DNA from: Arcticibacterium luteifluviistationis
GTDB taxonomy: Bacteria; Bacteroidota; Bacteroidia; Cytophagales; Spirosomataceae
Reading direction: 5' to 3'
Length of the DNA stretch: 64,000 bases
Assembly (NCBI RefSeq): GCF_003258705.1
Contig: NZ_CP029480.1
Coordinates: 1,054,001 to 1,118,000, forward strand
Shown here: piece by piece, positions 43,468 to 54,072 of the stretch
Position numbering within the stretch: the stretch's first letter is position 1
How the letters are laid out: every line of letters begins with the position of its first letter
Notes under the pieces: generated by a model
What the model was told of the DNA's origin: nothing
The model's input: only the letters and a program-made list of their open reading frames with translations
The model's database searches: none
Made by a program: the position numbers and the translations under genes

Positions 43468-45855
43468 ATGAAAATACTAAATCTATTTGTTCCGGTATTG
43501 TTCTTACTAACACTATTTTCTTGCAACAATTCAAAAACTGACAAGGAATTGAATCCATCGCAAATGTTATGGTATGACATACCTGCTGAGACCTGGACTG
43601 AAGCACTACCCCTTGGAAATGGCCGTTTGGGAGCAATGGTTTATGGAGGAATAGAAAATGAAAGGATACAGTTTAACGAAGAATCTTTATGGACAGGACA
43701 ACCACATGATTACGCAAATATAGGGGCACATGAAGTTTTAGATAGTCTCCGTCACTTGCTTTGGGATGGAAAACAAAAAGAGGCTCAAGACTTGGGCAAC
43801 GAACGTTTTATGTCTCAGCCTTTTGGTCAGTTTAGTTATCAGCCTTTTGGTAATGTATTGTTGCATTTTCCAGAACATAAAAATGTCAAAAATTATAAAA
43901 GACAGCTGGATTTAGAAGATGCCATATCATCGGTAGCATATGAAACCGAAGTAGCAAAGTTTAAAAGAGAGGTTTTTGTGTCCGAGCCAGATCAAGCAAT
44001 GGTCATTAATCTCACCACTTCTAATAAGGGTGAATTAAGTTTTAACATTGGTCTAGATTCTCCTCATTCCCAATATGAGGTATCAGTAGAGAATGATGAG
44101 ATAATTCTAAAAGGAAAAGCAAATAATTACCCTCAAGAATTTGATGTTCAAAACAAACCTTATCCTGAAAGTAAAACCACCTTCGAAGCTCGCTTAAAAG
44201 TAATACATGAAGGAGGAGAATTGCTTGTAGAAGATAAGGCCATCAAAGTTATTAATGCCAATAGTGCCACTTTGTACCTTGTTGCCGCCACAAGCTTTGT
44301 CAACTTTCAAGACATCAGTGGAAATCCTACGGAGCTTTGCAAAAAAGCTCTAAACAACCTGAATGATAAATCATATGAAACACTAAAAGATATTCATTTA
44401 AAAGATTTCCGTGAACTGTTTAATCGTGTAGAACTTGATTTAGGAAGTTCAGAAAAATCTTTTCGACCAACCAATGAGCGATTGATTTCTTTTAAGCAAG
44501 ATCAAGATCCGAATATGGTTTCGCTCCTTTATCAATATGGTAGGTATTTGTTGATTTCATCGTCGAGATCAGGTACGCAACCTGCCAATTTACAAGGAAT
44601 TTGGAACGACAACCTAAAGGCTCCATGGGACAGCAAATACACCATCAACATCAATACTGAAATGAATTACTGGTTAGCTGAAATGACTAATCTTTCAGAA
44701 TTGACGGAGCCATTGACGCAGATGATCGAAGACCTAGCCATCACTGGACAAAAAATCGCAAAAGAACACTATAATCTAGATGGGTGGGTTACACATCATA
44801 ATACTGATATTTGGCGTGGTGCAGCTCCTATTAATAATGCAAATCATGGAATTTGGCCTACTGGCGGAGCATGGTTATGCCAGAATTTGTGGTGGCATTA
44901 CCAATATACCAATGATATAGAATATCTAAGAAATACAGCTTATCCTATATTAAAAGAGGCATCAACGTTTTTTGTAGGGTACCTTGTTCCCGACCCTAAT
45001 AACCCAAATTGGTTGGTAAGTGGACCAAGTAATAGCCCTGAAATTGGTGGCTTGGTTATGGCACCCACAATGGATCATCAAATAATAAGAAATCTTTTTG
45101 CCAACACAATTGAAGCTGCTGAATTACTGGAAGTAGATGCCGATTTTATAAGAATAGTAAAAGAGAAACGGGCTAAAATAGCACCCAACTTAATCGGTAA
45201 ACATGGGCAATTACAAGAATGGCTTATTGATCAAGACGATCCCGAAAGCAAGCATCGCCATGTGTCTCATTTGTGGGGCTTACACCCAGGTAATGAAATT
45301 CATCCTTTAACAACTCCTGATTTAGCAGAAGCAAGTAAAGTAACCCTTTCACATCGTGGAGATGGAGGAACTGGATGGTCTAGGGCATGGAAAATCAACT
45401 TTTGGGCTAGACTTTTAGATGGCGATCATGCATTTCTACTGTTGGAAAATTTAATGGTTCCTTCTATTTCCAAAGAGACTAATTACAAAGAAGGTGGCGG
45501 TTTATATCTGAATCTGTTTGATGCACACCCACCTTTTCAAATAGATGGGAATTTTGGTGCCACTGCTGGAATTACCGAGATGCTAATGCAATCGCATTTG
45601 AGAGATGAAAACGGTGACTATTTTTTAGATATCCTTCCTGCAGTTCCAAAAGCACTTTACAGCGGAAATATTTCTGGATTAAGGGCTAGAGGCGTTTTTG
45701 AAATTGCTATTGAATGGGAGCATGGAGAGCTAGTTGCCATTGAAGTTAAGTCTCTAAAAGGAAACAAGTTAAATTTGAGATATAAAGGAAAACTAATTTC
45801 AAAAGAAACAACAAAAGGAGAAACCTTATCATTCAAATACTCTGATTTTAATTAG
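43468..45855 (+). CDS. GH95 alpha-L-fucosidase/galactosidase-type lipoprotein
   Basis: A 795-residue enzyme, the normal GH95 size, that removes alpha-linked L-fucose (some members L-galactose). The N-terminus is a lipoprotein signal (VPVLFLLTLFSC). The beta-sandwich opens with ALPLGNGRLGAMVYGGIENE and RIQFNEESLWTG. The helical barrel carries TININTEMNYWLAEM with the paired Asn that activate water, the general-acid candidate Glu525 in SNSPEIGG, and Asp693 in QIDGNFGATAGI. All catalytic elements are present. Fucose is frequent in brown-algal and animal glycans. It is a lone gene with a repeat block in front. Confidence 0.94.
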   Translation: MKILNLFVPVLFLLTLFSCNNSKTDKELNPSQMLWYDIPAETWTEALPLGNGRLGAMVYGGIENERIQFNEESLWTGQPHDYANIGAHEVLDSLRHLLWDGKQKEAQDLGNERFMSQPFGQFSYQPFGNVLLHFPEHKNVKNYKRQLDLEDAISSVAYETEVAKFKREVFVSEPDQAMVINLTTSNKGELSFNIGLDSPHSQYEVSVENDEIILKGKANNYPQEFDVQNKPYPESKTTFEARLKVIHEGGELLVEDKAIKVINANSATLYLVAATSFVNFQDISGNPTELCKKALNNLNDKSYETLKDIHLKDFRELFNRVELDLGSSEKSFRPTNERLISFKQDQDPNMVSLLYQYGRYLLISSSRSGTQPANLQGIWNDNLKAPWDSKYTININTEMNYWLAEMTNLSELTEPLTQMIEDLAITGQKIAKEHYNLDGWVTHHNTDIWRGAAPINNANHGIWPTGGAWLCQNLWWHYQYTNDIEYLRNTAYPILKEASTFFVGYLVPDPNNPNWLVSGPSNSPEIGGLVMAPTMDHQIIRNLFANTIEAAELLEVDADFIRIVKEKRAKIAPNLIGKHGQLQEWLIDQDDPESKHRHVSHLWGLHPGNEIHPLTTPDLAEASKVTLSHRGDGGTGWSRAWKINFWARLLDGDHAFLLLENLMVPSISKETNYKEGGGLYLNLFDAHPPFQIDGNFGATAGITEMLMQSHLRDENGDYFLDILPAVPKALYSGNISGLRARGVFEIAIEWEHGELVAIEVKSLKGNKLNLRYKGKLISKETTKGETLSFKYSDFN

Positions 45856-45930
45856 ATGCTGTGCATGAAACGCAATACTACAATGTAAATAATTATTGCT
45901 CATTTTGGATTTAAGCAAAGGTGATCCGCT

Positions 45931-46020
45931 CCGCGAGGTCTTCCTTTCTGCCGATTTATCCGCCGATAGGGGAACAGGCAGGTTCGACCTCGTGGAATTC
46001 AGTTTTCGGTCTTCAGACCA
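45931..46020. repeat. REP cluster with a second repeat nested in the hairpin loop
   Basis: CCGCGAGGTC at 45931-45940 and GACCTCGTGG at 45986-45995 are the same two arms as at 35720-35744. There the loop is TTATT; here it is 45 bp. That insert is the dispersed repeat CCGATTTATCCGCCGATAGG type seen, inverted, at 32380-32429. The AATTCAG and CGGTC-TTCA-GACC that follow are the same as in the other cluster. The gap from GH95 to the E2 gene (about 300 bp) holds only this and a terminator. Confidence 0.85.
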
Positions 46021-46100
46021 ATCCTCCCTTTAATTGCCTAGTAAAAAACGCCACGGCCAAGTTTAGGTTTTAGTTCAAAAGTAAATATCCCAAAAACCCA

Positions 46101-46132
46101 CAAAAAAACCTCTCCCATTTCTGGAAGAGGTT
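46101..46132 (-). terminator. Rho-independent terminator of the E2 gene
   Basis: Read on the minus strand, AACCTCTTCC pairs with GGGAGAGGTT (one mismatch) and is followed by seven Ts (46102-46108). It lies 27 bp after the E2 stop codon. Confidence 0.8.
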
Positions 46133-46158
46133 CTTTATATAATCTTAAGCGATAAGCC

Positions 46159-47787
46159 TTAAACCAACATTTTGGTTGGGTTCTCAAGCAATTCTTTCAC
46201 TGTTACCAAGAAAGCTGCTCCACCTGCTCCATCCACCACACGGTGGTCGCAAGTAAGGGTCACTTTCATGATGTTAGTGGCATAAAACTCACCGTTTTTC
46301 ACAGCTACTGTTTCTTTAATACCACCTACAGCTAATATACAGCTTTCGTTGTTTCTGTTATTGATGATAGACGTAAAACTATCTACACCAAACATTCCCA
46401 AGTTACTTACCGTGAAAGTATTTCCTTCCCAGTCTTTAGGTTGTAATTCTTTGTTTTTTGCTTTAGCACCTAGCTCTTTAGTAGCTGCTGCAAGAGCAGA
46501 TAATGGCAAAGCGTTAGCAAAACGAACAACCGGCATCAGAAGACCATCAGGTACTGCCACAGCCATAGCTACGTGTACGTGATTGTTTTGTCTGATATGG
46601 TCACCTCTCCAAGAAGAGTTTACATTTGGGTGCTTAGTAAGTGCCAGTGCACAAGCTTTAATCACTAAATCATTGAAAGATATCTTCACCGGAGAGTACT
46701 CGTTCATCTCTTTACGAGCTTCCATGATTTTATCCATGCATATTTCCATGGTTACATAGAATTCTGGAGAAGGAATCTCACCAGAGAACCCTCTAGCAAT
46801 AGCCTTACGCATTGGCGACAATGCTATTTCTTCAGAACTTTCTACACCAAAGGCTGCACTACTTCCAGCTGCGGCAGGAGCCGGAGCTGCAGGAGCTACA
46901 TAATTATCTACATCAACTTTGATAATTCTTCCGCCTTCACCAGAACCACTTACTGTTCCTATATCTATTCCTTTCTCTTCTGCTAATCTCTTTGCTAATG
47001 GCGATGCCAATATTCTACCAGTTGAGGTAGTTTTTGGTGCTGCCGCAGGAGCCGCTGCTTTTGGAGCTGCTGCTTTAGCTGGCGTGGCTGCTGGAGCCGC
47101 CGCCGCTTTTGGTGCTTCTGCTTTAGGAGCTGGAGCCGCACTTGCTGCTGCATCCGCTTTTAATAAGGTTTCATAATCTGCACCTTTTTCTCCTATCACT
47201 GCTATTACCGCATTTACCGGAACAGCCTCACCTTCTTTAACGCCTATATAAAGCAATGTACCTTCATCATAAGCCTCAAATTCCATTGTGGCTTTGTCAG
47301 TTTCTATCTCAGCTAGCATATCACCAGATTTAACGGTGTCGCCCACTTTCATTAACCATGCGTGAATCACACCTTCGGTCATGGTATCACTAAGAAGTGG
47401 CATTTTAACCAATTCTGCATTAATACCTGAAGTGTCAATAGCCTCCGCTGCTGGAGCGGCAGGAGCTGCCTCTGCTACTGGCGTTTCGGCTGGAGCTTCT
47501 GTAGCTGCACCACCCGCTTCTGCATCTAAAAGTGCCTGAAAGTCTTCACCTGGCTCTCCTATCACTGCCATAACAGCATTAATAGGCACCGCGTCTCCTT
47601 TCTCAACTCCGATGTACAAAATGGTACCATCTTCGTAAGACTCCATATCCATGGTAGCCTTATCAGTTTCTACTTCTGCTAAAATATCCCCTGAGCTTAC
47701 TTTATCGCCAACCTTGACATTCCAAGCTGCGATTACCCCTTCTTCCATGGTATCGCTCATTTTGGGCATTCTTATTACCTCCGCCAT
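46159..47787 (-). CDS. Pyruvate dehydrogenase complex E2, dihydrolipoamide acetyltransferase
   Basis: The core of the complex that makes acetyl-CoA from pyruvate; it passes the acetyl group from lipoate to CoA. Two lipoyl domains carry Lys43 and Lys165 in ETDKATMD and ETDKATME. Ala/Pro-rich linkers join them. A peripheral-subunit-binding domain follows near 260-300 (ILASPLAKRLAEEKGIDIG). The catalytic domain ends with CDHRVVDGAGGAAFL (His515, Asp519). Length 542 and the two lipoyl domains fit the Bacteroidota E2. The E1 and E3 genes are not adjacent. It is followed by its own terminator; LepA lies upstream on the same strand at 89 bp. Confidence 0.95.
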   Translation of the reverse strand: MAEVIRMPKMSDTMEEGVIAAWNVKVGDKVSSGDILAEVETDKATMDMESYEDGTILYIGVEKGDAVPINAVMAVIGEPGEDFQALLDAEAGGAATEAPAETPVAEAAPAAPAAEAIDTSGINAELVKMPLLSDTMTEGVIHAWLMKVGDTVKSGDMLAEIETDKATMEFEAYDEGTLLYIGVKEGEAVPVNAVIAVIGEKGADYETLLKADAAASAAPAPKAEAPKAAAAPAATPAKAAAPKAAAPAAAPKTTSTGRILASPLAKRLAEEKGIDIGTVSGSGEGGRIIKVDVDNYVAPAAPAPAAAGSSAAFGVESSEEIALSPMRKAIARGFSGEIPSPEFYVTMEICMDKIMEARKEMNEYSPVKISFNDLVIKACALALTKHPNVNSSWRGDHIRQNNHVHVAMAVAVPDGLLMPVVRFANALPLSALAAATKELGAKAKNKELQPKDWEGNTFTVSNLGMFGVDSFTSIINNRNNESCILAVGGIKETVAVKNGEFYATNIMKVTLTCDHRVVDGAGGAAFLVTVKELLENPTKMLV

Positions 47788-47876
47788 AATTCTATTGTAG
47801 TTTCTTTAAATTCTTCAACAATGCTTCAAAATTAAGACATCAGCCAATAAACTGGCAATTTGCCCCCGAAAAAAGC

Positions 47877-49664
47877 CTAATTTATTTTCAACACCGCCAT
47901 AAAGGCTTCCTGTGGAACTTCCACATTACCTATCTGACGCATTCTTTTCTTTCCTTTCTTCTGCTTTTCCAGAAGTTTACGCTTACGTGATATATCACCA
48001 CCATAACACTTGGCTGTCACATCTTTACGCATAGCCCTTACAGACTCTCTTGCTATGATTTTGGCACCAATAGCCGCCTGAATTGCAATTTCAAACTGCT
48101 GACGTGGCAATAATTCTTTCAATTTCTCACAAAGCTTCTTTCCCCAGTCATAAGCCTTATCTCTATGAACAATGGCTGACAGTGCATCTACTGGGTCACC
48201 ATTTAATAAGATATCCAGTTTTACCAAATGAGATTCTCTATAACCAGATAAGCTATAATCTAATGAAGCATAACCTCTAGAAATAGATTTCAATTTATCA
48301 AAGAAATCAAAAACCACCTCTGCTAGCGGCATTTCAAAAGTTAACTCTACCCTATTTGATGTTAAATACACCTGATTTTTAATAATACCACGCTTATCCA
48401 TACAAAGACCAATGATTGGCCCTACATAATCGGAGGCAGTTATTATTTGTGCATTGATAAACGGCTCTTCTAACTTTCTAATCAAGTTAGGGTCTGGCAT
48501 TTCTGAAGGTGCCGACACCGTAAATTTCTCTCCTCTATTATCTGTAATGTGAAATTTCACGGAAGGAACCGTGGTAATCACGGTCATATCAAACTCACGG
48601 TCTAAACGCTCTTGAACAATCTCCATATGGAGCATTCCCAAGAAACCACATCTAAAACCAAAACCAAGTGCGGCAGAGGTCTCAGGCTCCCAAACTAAAG
48701 AAGCATCGTTCAGCTGCAATTTATCCATGCAGTCGCGAAGTTCTTCAAAATCCGTAGTATCTACAGGATAAATACCCGCAAAAACCATCGGTTTCACCTC
48801 TTCAAAACCTTGAATCGCTACTTGAGAAGGATTATTTACCAATGTAATGGTATCTCCTACTTTTACTTCTTTGGCTACTTTTATTCCAGAAATAAGGTAA
48901 CCTACGTCACCACATTTTATTTCGTCTCTAGGCTGTTGTTTTAATCTTAAACTGCCTATTTCTTGAGCTTCGTACTCTTTGCCGGAGGCCATAAAGCGAA
49001 CTCTGTCTCCTTTTTTGATAGAGCCATTTTGCACTCTAAAAATAACTTCAATACCTCTGTAAGAGTTAAAAACTGAGTCAAATATCAAACCTTGAAGCGG
49101 AGCATCAGGATCCCCTACAGGATGCGGTACTCTATGTACAATAGCTTCTAAAATATCTGTTATACCTATTCCTTCTTTGGCAGAGGCCAAAACTATTTTA
49201 TCTCTATCAATACCAATCAGGTCTACCACTTGGTCTTTCACCTCTTCAATCATTGCACCAGGCAAATCAATCTTATTAATGACCGGAATAATCTCCAAGT
49301 CATGCTCTAAAGCCAAGAAAAGGTTAGAAATGGTTTGTGCCTCAATTCCCTGAGCTGCATCTACTATCAATAGAGCACCTTCGCAGGCGGCAATAGACCT
49401 AGAAACCTCATAACTAAAATCTACATGACCGGGTGTGTCAATAAGGTTTAGCACATATTTCTCTCCATCAAGCTCATAATCCATTTGAATGGCATGACTC
49501 TTAATAGTAATACCACGCTCTCTTTCCAGGTCCATGTTATCCAGCACCTGAGCTTGCATTTCTCTATTGGTAACAGTACCAGTAAACTCCAAAAGCCTAT
49601 CGGCTAAAGTGCTTTTCCCATGGTCAATATGGGCTATAATACAGAAGTTCCTTATTTGCTTCAC
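47877..49664 (-). CDS. lepA: Elongation factor 4 (LepA)
   Basis: A ribosome-bound GTPase of 595 residues, about the usual 599. The G motifs are [14 protein letters not shown] (residues 11-24), [21 protein letters not shown] and NKIDLPGA. The domain order is that of EF-G without domain IV, ending in the LepA-specific CTD with [20 protein letters not shown]. The start [19 protein letters not shown] is typical. It is a conserved housekeeping gene. Confidence 0.98.
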   Translation of the reverse strand: MKQIRNFCIIAHIDHGKSTLADRLLEFTGTVTNREMQAQVLDNMDLERERGITIKSHAIQMDYELDGEKYVLNLIDTPGHVDFSYEVSRSIAACEGALLIVDAAQGIEAQTISNLFLALEHDLEIIPVINKIDLPGAMIEEVKDQVVDLIGIDRDKIVLASAKEGIGITDILEAIVHRVPHPVGDPDAPLQGLIFDSVFNSYRGIEVIFRVQNGSIKKGDRVRFMASGKEYEAQEIGSLRLKQQPRDEIKCGDVGYLISGIKVAKEVKVGDTITLVNNPSQVAIQGFEEVKPMVFAGIYPVDTTDFEELRDCMDKLQLNDASLVWEPETSAALGFGFRCGFLGMLHMEIVQERLDREFDMTVITTVPSVKFHITDNRGEKFTVSAPSEMPDPNLIRKLEEPFINAQIITASDYVGPIIGLCMDKRGIIKNQVYLTSNRVELTFEMPLAEVVFDFFDKLKSISRGYASLDYSLSGYRESHLVKLDILLNGDPVDALSAIVHRDKAYDWGKKLCEKLKELLPRQQFEIAIQAAIGAKIIARESVRAMRKDVTAKCYGGDISRKRKLLEKQKKGKKRMRQIGNVEVPQEAFMAVLKIN

Positions 49665-49806
49665 TAAGAAAAATTATGAGGTTAAACGAAATGGCAAAAA
49701 TACCACAAATTGCCCTGAATATAGGGCTGAGACCAAAATATTTATACAATGCTGATAATAAGAAAACAAAGCTTCAAGAGCCATTTCCTCTTCAAGGTAG
49801 GTTTAA

Positions 49807-51279
49807 CTACCAGAACCTTTGATAGGCAAAGTTAATACCGTAGTTGTCTTTTATAAGTTCACCATGGTCAATCCCAATATCGACTTTGATAAATGAGTTT
49901 TTTGCTTTCAGCGGCACCTTAAACTCAAAACTAGTATTGAGCTGGTTAAGAGGTTCTACCGGAAACCAAATGGAACCAAAGTTTTGGCTATAAGAGCCTT
50001 TGGCCACTATTCCTATGGAGTTAAGCTGCATTTGCGTAGCTAAATAAAACACCTTTAATCTGTTAGAATTACTGAAAGTGAAATTCCCTTTAGAGCTCTC
50101 CAGTTTCAATTCATCGTCAGGCACAAAAAACGGAGAACCAATGGTTTCTGTTTCATAAGACCAGCCATCTAAATACTGCTGATGATTAAAATAGAAACCG
50201 TTATTTCCATAGTCTTTGAGCGGCTTATTTAGTAAACGAGCTATCAAAGCATTATAACTTCCCTGGTTCATTGAAAACAAATACTCAAAAACCACCTTCT
50301 TAAAAACAGCCTTTTCTTTATAATTATGGAAACTAAAGCCATAAAGCCCGTCATCTAAATTTGAAAAGCTACCAAGGGTTCGCCCTGTTTCTATGATGTT
50401 ATTTTTATACAGCATTATTTTTCCATTTTTAACAGAAAAATCCATACCCAAGTCTATTTGACTTACATGATTTCCAAACCTGTTTTCCGTTTCAAAACCT
50501 CCGTAGCCTAAAGTAGTATCCACCACGGCTTCATAAGGAATAACCACTTGTCCGTAAGTGTACCAATCGGCAGGAAACTTGCCATCTGTTAGTTTACCAA
50601 AGCCTTCCGCATCATATTTGGGTGTGCCGCCCCACTGTACGCTATGAAGTACACCTCCGTAAAAGTGAATTTTAGATAATGGGGAGCCTATTCTTGCATA
50701 AAGCGACTTCTGATGTAAAAAGGAACCTTTGACAAAAGTTTGCTCGCCAAACCAACCGTGCGAATAGTGTCCTTTAAAGGAGAGCCAGTCGGCAAAGAGC
50801 CTTTTATATTCTGGAATAGAAAGGCGAACTTCTGGCAAAGGCAATGAATTACCTGACCAAGTGACAGAGCCACTGCTCAATGTAGTATCTACCAAACCGT
50901 GAATACTTTTCATACGCCCTCCAGAAAGCCTTAAATCACCAAAATTTAAACCTACAAAAGCTTCAGGCAAGATTATCAATGGCTTTTCGCCAACAATAGT
51001 TACTAAATCAATACAATAGTCGGCGGAGAAAAAACGCTTGGTGGTATCTTTTTTTGACATCAATACCTGACGAAAATAAAGGGAATTACCATTTTGTGGC
51101 ACGGAGCCAAACTTATTACTTTTTTGCCAAAATGGGATTTTATCATTGACACTGAAGTAACCTCCCAACTCAAAACCGTAGTTAAACTTATTGACAAACT
51201 TAGCACTATCTACCTGAGCATGAGCCGAAAAGGCACAAGCAAGCATTAAATAGACAAGCAGTTTGGCGGTTGGCCGCAT
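49807..51279 (-). CDS. Outer-membrane capsule assembly protein, Wzi family
   Basis: A 490-residue exported protein (signal MRPTAKLLVYLMLACAFSAHA). The rest is an outer-membrane beta-barrel with alternating strands and many aromatic residues, ending in NFAYQRFW; a C-terminal aromatic residue is the usual BAM signal. The segments GRMKSIHGLVDTTLSSGSV and GGVLHSVQWGGTPKY match the Bacteroidota branch of the Wzi capsule-attachment family. It should help anchor or assemble surface polysaccharide. There are no capsule synthesis genes beside it. Confidence 0.8.
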   Translation of the reverse strand: MRPTAKLLVYLMLACAFSAHAQVDSAKFVNKFNYGFELGGYFSVNDKIPFWQKSNKFGSVPQNGNSLYFRQVLMSKKDTTKRFFSADYCIDLVTIVGEKPLIILPEAFVGLNFGDLRLSGGRMKSIHGLVDTTLSSGSVTWSGNSLPLPEVRLSIPEYKRLFADWLSFKGHYSHGWFGEQTFVKGSFLHQKSLYARIGSPLSKIHFYGGVLHSVQWGGTPKYDAEGFGKLTDGKFPADWYTYGQVVIPYEAVVDTTLGYGGFETENRFGNHVSQIDLGMDFSVKNGKIMLYKNNIIETGRTLGSFSNLDDGLYGFSFHNYKEKAVFKKVVFEYLFSMNQGSYNALIARLLNKPLKDYGNNGFYFNHQQYLDGWSYETETIGSPFFVPDDELKLESSKGNFTFSNSNRLKVFYLATQMQLNSIGIVAKGSYSQNFGSIWFPVEPLNQLNTSFEFKVPLKAKNSFIKVDIGIDHGELIKDNYGINFAYQRFW

Positions 51280-51326
51280 TAAGTAAGCAATCAGTTAGTA
51301 CTTAAAATTAAGCAAAAACTACGCCA

Positions 51327-52580
51327 CTATTGACCTGAGGCTAAGCGAATTAATTGAGTGGTAAGATATCCGGCATAAGTTCCTAAAGCATAGCCCAAAA
51401 CAGAGAGAATAACACCTACCGAAATAAGCGATGGATGAAAAGCTGCTGCCACCACCGATGCGGAAGCCGCTCCACCAACATTAGCCTGTGAACCTACGGC
51501 CACAAAGAAATAAGGAACCTTCAAAAGCTTCCCTGCCACTACAATAAAAACGGCATGAATCACTATCCAAATAAATCCAACTAAAAACAACATTGGGTTA
51601 TCGGCAATGGCTACCAAACTCATTTGCATACCTATGGAAGCAATAAGAATGTATAAAAATACCGTGGCTAGTTTAGTGGCTCCCACATGCTCTATCTCCT
51701 TAACTTTGGTTTGCGAAAGACCTATACCAATTAACGTAACTATTACCACCACCCAGAAGAAACTAGAGGTAAGACTAAACTTTGCCAAATCTGGATAGTT
51801 CCCACTGATAAATGGCGTAATTAAATCGGCACAGAAGTAGGCTATTGCAGTCCCTCCAAAGCCTACTGCCAATATTTTCATGTAATCTTCGTAAACAGGA
51901 ATTTTGGTTTTCTCTTTTGACTCTGCTTCCAGTTTATCCTTGATTTCATCAATCAAATCAGAATTTGAACCAAAGAATTTATTCATCTTCGCTTTATTGG
52001 CTACGCCCAAAAGTAATATAGCCAACCATGTTTCTGCAATTAAAATATCCACTGCTACCGACTGAGAAAACAAAACAGCACTAGGCTCAAAGACCTCTTT
52101 AAGGGCGGTTTGATTTGCTCCACCACCTATCCAGCTTCCTGCCACTGTTGACAGGCCTCTCCACGTTTCTGAATTAACGCCTGAGAAAGTCTCAGGGCTT
52201 ATGGCTTTTACTATCAAAACCGCTATAGGGCCTCCTATTACCACACCTACCGTTCCTGCCAAAAAGACCAAAATAGCTTTGATGCCCAATTTCTTAAGCA
52301 TTTGGATATCTAAACTCAAAGTAAAAAGCAACAAACATGGTGGCAAAAGATACCTACTCACCACAGGATAAATCTGAGATTCTTCGCCCGAAATAATTCC
52401 TAAAGAGTTTAATGCCCCTGGCAAAAAATAACAAAGGAGAATAGGCGGAAAGAATTTAAAGAAGGATTGCCAAGGTTTACCGCCGTTTTTGTTTCGGTCA
52501 AAAACAAAGTAAAGTAGGCAAATCAATAGTCCTAAAACTATCGCGTCGTTTGTGATAAGGGTTTCTTTGAACATGCTCAA
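51327..52580 (-). CDS. DUF819 membrane protein
   Basis: A 417-residue inner-membrane protein with ten or more helices. Typical DUF819 stretches are GTVGVVIGGPIAVLIVKAIS, WRGLSTVAGSWIGGGANQTA and VAVGSQANVGGAASASVVAA. The glycine-rich SWIGGGAN and SQANVGG(A)AS motifs in opposite halves suggest an inverted-repeat transporter fold. The substrate is unknown. It lies 47 bp upstream of the Wzi gene on the same strand and may share a transcript. It is divergent from the hydrolase gene. Confidence 0.88.
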   Translation of the reverse strand: MSMFKETLITNDAIVLGLLICLLYFVFDRNKNGGKPWQSFFKFFPPILLCYFLPGALNSLGIISGEESQIYPVVSRYLLPPCLLLFTLSLDIQMLKKLGIKAILVFLAGTVGVVIGGPIAVLIVKAISPETFSGVNSETWRGLSTVAGSWIGGGANQTALKEVFEPSAVLFSQSVAVDILIAETWLAILLLGVANKAKMNKFFGSNSDLIDEIKDKLEAESKEKTKIPVYEDYMKILAVGFGGTAIAYFCADLITPFISGNYPDLAKFSLTSSFFWVVVIVTLIGIGLSQTKVKEIEHVGATKLATVFLYILIASIGMQMSLVAIADNPMLFLVGFIWIVIHAVFIVVAGKLLKVPYFFVAVGSQANVGGAASASVVAAAFHPSLISVGVILSVLGYALGTYAGYLTTQLIRLASGQ

Positions 52581-52736
52581 AACTAAGGAAATTTATAGAT
52601 GGATTTCACTCCTTGTAGACTGAAATCAGGGCTTTGCCCACAAGGCTTGAGAAAAGAGCCAAACAATCTAGCATTTATTATGGCTTTTTTTGCAATTTTG
52701 AATGAAACTAACTTTCATCAATACCCTAATTTAATA

Positions 52737-53999
52737 ATGAAAAAAACTTACTTAAGTTTAATCGCAGTCCTTATTGCGTTTTCTGTTCAAGCCCAAAACG
52801 AATTTATTTATGGCGATGCCCTGCCAGATGCTCCTGAATTAGCAAAAAGAGGTCCGCATAAAGTGGGTGTAAAGACCTTAGAGTTTGTTCATAAAAACCA
52901 AGTGGATATTATCAACTCTAAGGACGGCGTAGACGCCTTTTATGACCGAGACTTAAAAGTGGAAGTGTGGTACCCTGCCGATGTGGCAGATGAAAACCCA
53001 GTGATATTATACGACGAGGTAATGGGAACAGCCAATGACGAAAAACGCCCATTAATTCCTTTTCAGTTTAAAGGCCGAGCTAGTAGAAATGCCAAGCTTA
53101 AAAGCAGCTCTAGCAAATACCCGCTTATAGTGGTTTCACATGGTTATGTGGGTTCTAGATTCTTAATGACTTATTTGACAGAAAACTTGGCTTCTAAAGG
53201 GTACATAGTAGCCGCTATAGACCATAAGGAGTCCACTTTTAGAGATGCCAATGCATTTCACAGCACCTTATTAAACAGAGCTCAGGACATTCATTTTGTG
53301 GTAAACGAAATGGCAAAACTGCCTTTTACCAGTAAAGTAATGGACTCTGAAAACATAGGAATTATAGGCTACTCTATGGGTGGTTATGGTTCTTTAAATG
53401 TAGCTGGTGCTGGATACTCAGCCGGTTTAGCGAAGTTTTTTGGTAGCATGACAGGTGGCAGCAAAGCCATTGATGTGCTAACTACTGGAAACGAAAAATA
53501 CGAAGCAGCTTTTGATAGCAGAATTAAAGCGGTAGTGGCTTTTGCCCCATGGGGAATGGCCAGAGGAATTTGGGATGCTGAAGGACTTAAAGGTTTAAAA
53601 ATACCAACCTTCTTTGTGGCAGGAAGCCAAGACGATGTATCTGGTTATGAAAAAGGCATTAAGGCCATTTATGAAGGTGCTACCAATGTGGAACGCTACA
53701 TGCTGACTTACGATAACGCCAGACATAATGTAGCTCCAAACCCACCACCTGCAGAGTCTTTAGAAGAAGGATTACCTTTTGATGAGTATTACAGATATGC
53801 CGAACCATCATGGGACGAAAGACGCATCAATAACATTAACCAGCATTTTGTAACTGCGTTTATGGATACCAAACTAAAGCAAAAAGACCATGCAAAATAC
53901 CTAGACCTAAAACCAAACTCAAACGATAGCACATGGGAAGGTTTTAAAGACAGGTCTTCTACTGGCTTGGAATTATTGCATGCTGGGGCTGGAGAGTAA
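52737..53999 (+). CDS. Secreted alpha/beta hydrolase (PAF-acetylhydrolase/dienelactone type)
   Basis: I use the ATG at 52737, which gives a signal peptide (MKKTYLSLIAVLIAFSVQA); the longer frame adds 46 unlikely residues. The 420-residue enzyme has PLIVVSHGYVGSRF for the oxyanion region, the nucleophile elbow GIIGYSMGGYGS, the acid in FFVAGSQDDVSG, and the histidine in YDNARHNVAPNPP. A lid region lies between. The substrate may be an ester lipid or plastic-like ester; by eye only the fold is certain. It is divergent from the DUF819 gene and a REP follows its stop. Confidence 0.83.
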   Translation: MKKTYLSLIAVLIAFSVQAQNEFIYGDALPDAPELAKRGPHKVGVKTLEFVHKNQVDIINSKDGVDAFYDRDLKVEVWYPADVADENPVILYDEVMGTANDEKRPLIPFQFKGRASRNAKLKSSSSKYPLIVVSHGYVGSRFLMTYLTENLASKGYIVAAIDHKESTFRDANAFHSTLLNRAQDIHFVVNEMAKLPFTSKVMDSENIGIIGYSMGGYGSLNVAGAGYSAGLAKFFGSMTGGSKAIDVLTTGNEKYEAAFDSRIKAVVAFAPWGMARGIWDAEGLKGLKIPTFFVAGSQDDVSGYEKGIKAIYEGATNVERYMLTYDNARHNVAPNPPPAESLEEGLPFDEYYRYAEPSWDERRINNINQHFVTAFMDTKLKQKDHAKYLDLKPNSNDSTWEGFKDRSSTGLELLHAGAGE

Positions 54000-54019
54000 T
54001 CACTATCAAAATAAAACAC

Positions 54020-54060
54020 CTTGCAGAGTCCAATGAATTGAGATTCTGTAAGGGGGAAAC
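54020..54060. repeat. REP element with AGAGTCC hairpin, adjoining a start codon
   Basis: CTTGCAGAGTCCAATGAATT followed by GAGATTCTGTAAGGGGG. It matches 56540-56580, 58312-58348 and 58565-58604. Its last bases AAGGGGGAAAC run directly into an ATG at 54061, so the element may supply the ribosome-binding purines of the next gene. Confidence 0.8.
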
Positions 54061-54072
54061 ATGGAGTTGGAA

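Noticed and set aside
46919-47176. Ala-rich frame opposite the E2 gene
   Set aside because: It is the antisense shadow of the Ala/Pro linker of E2.
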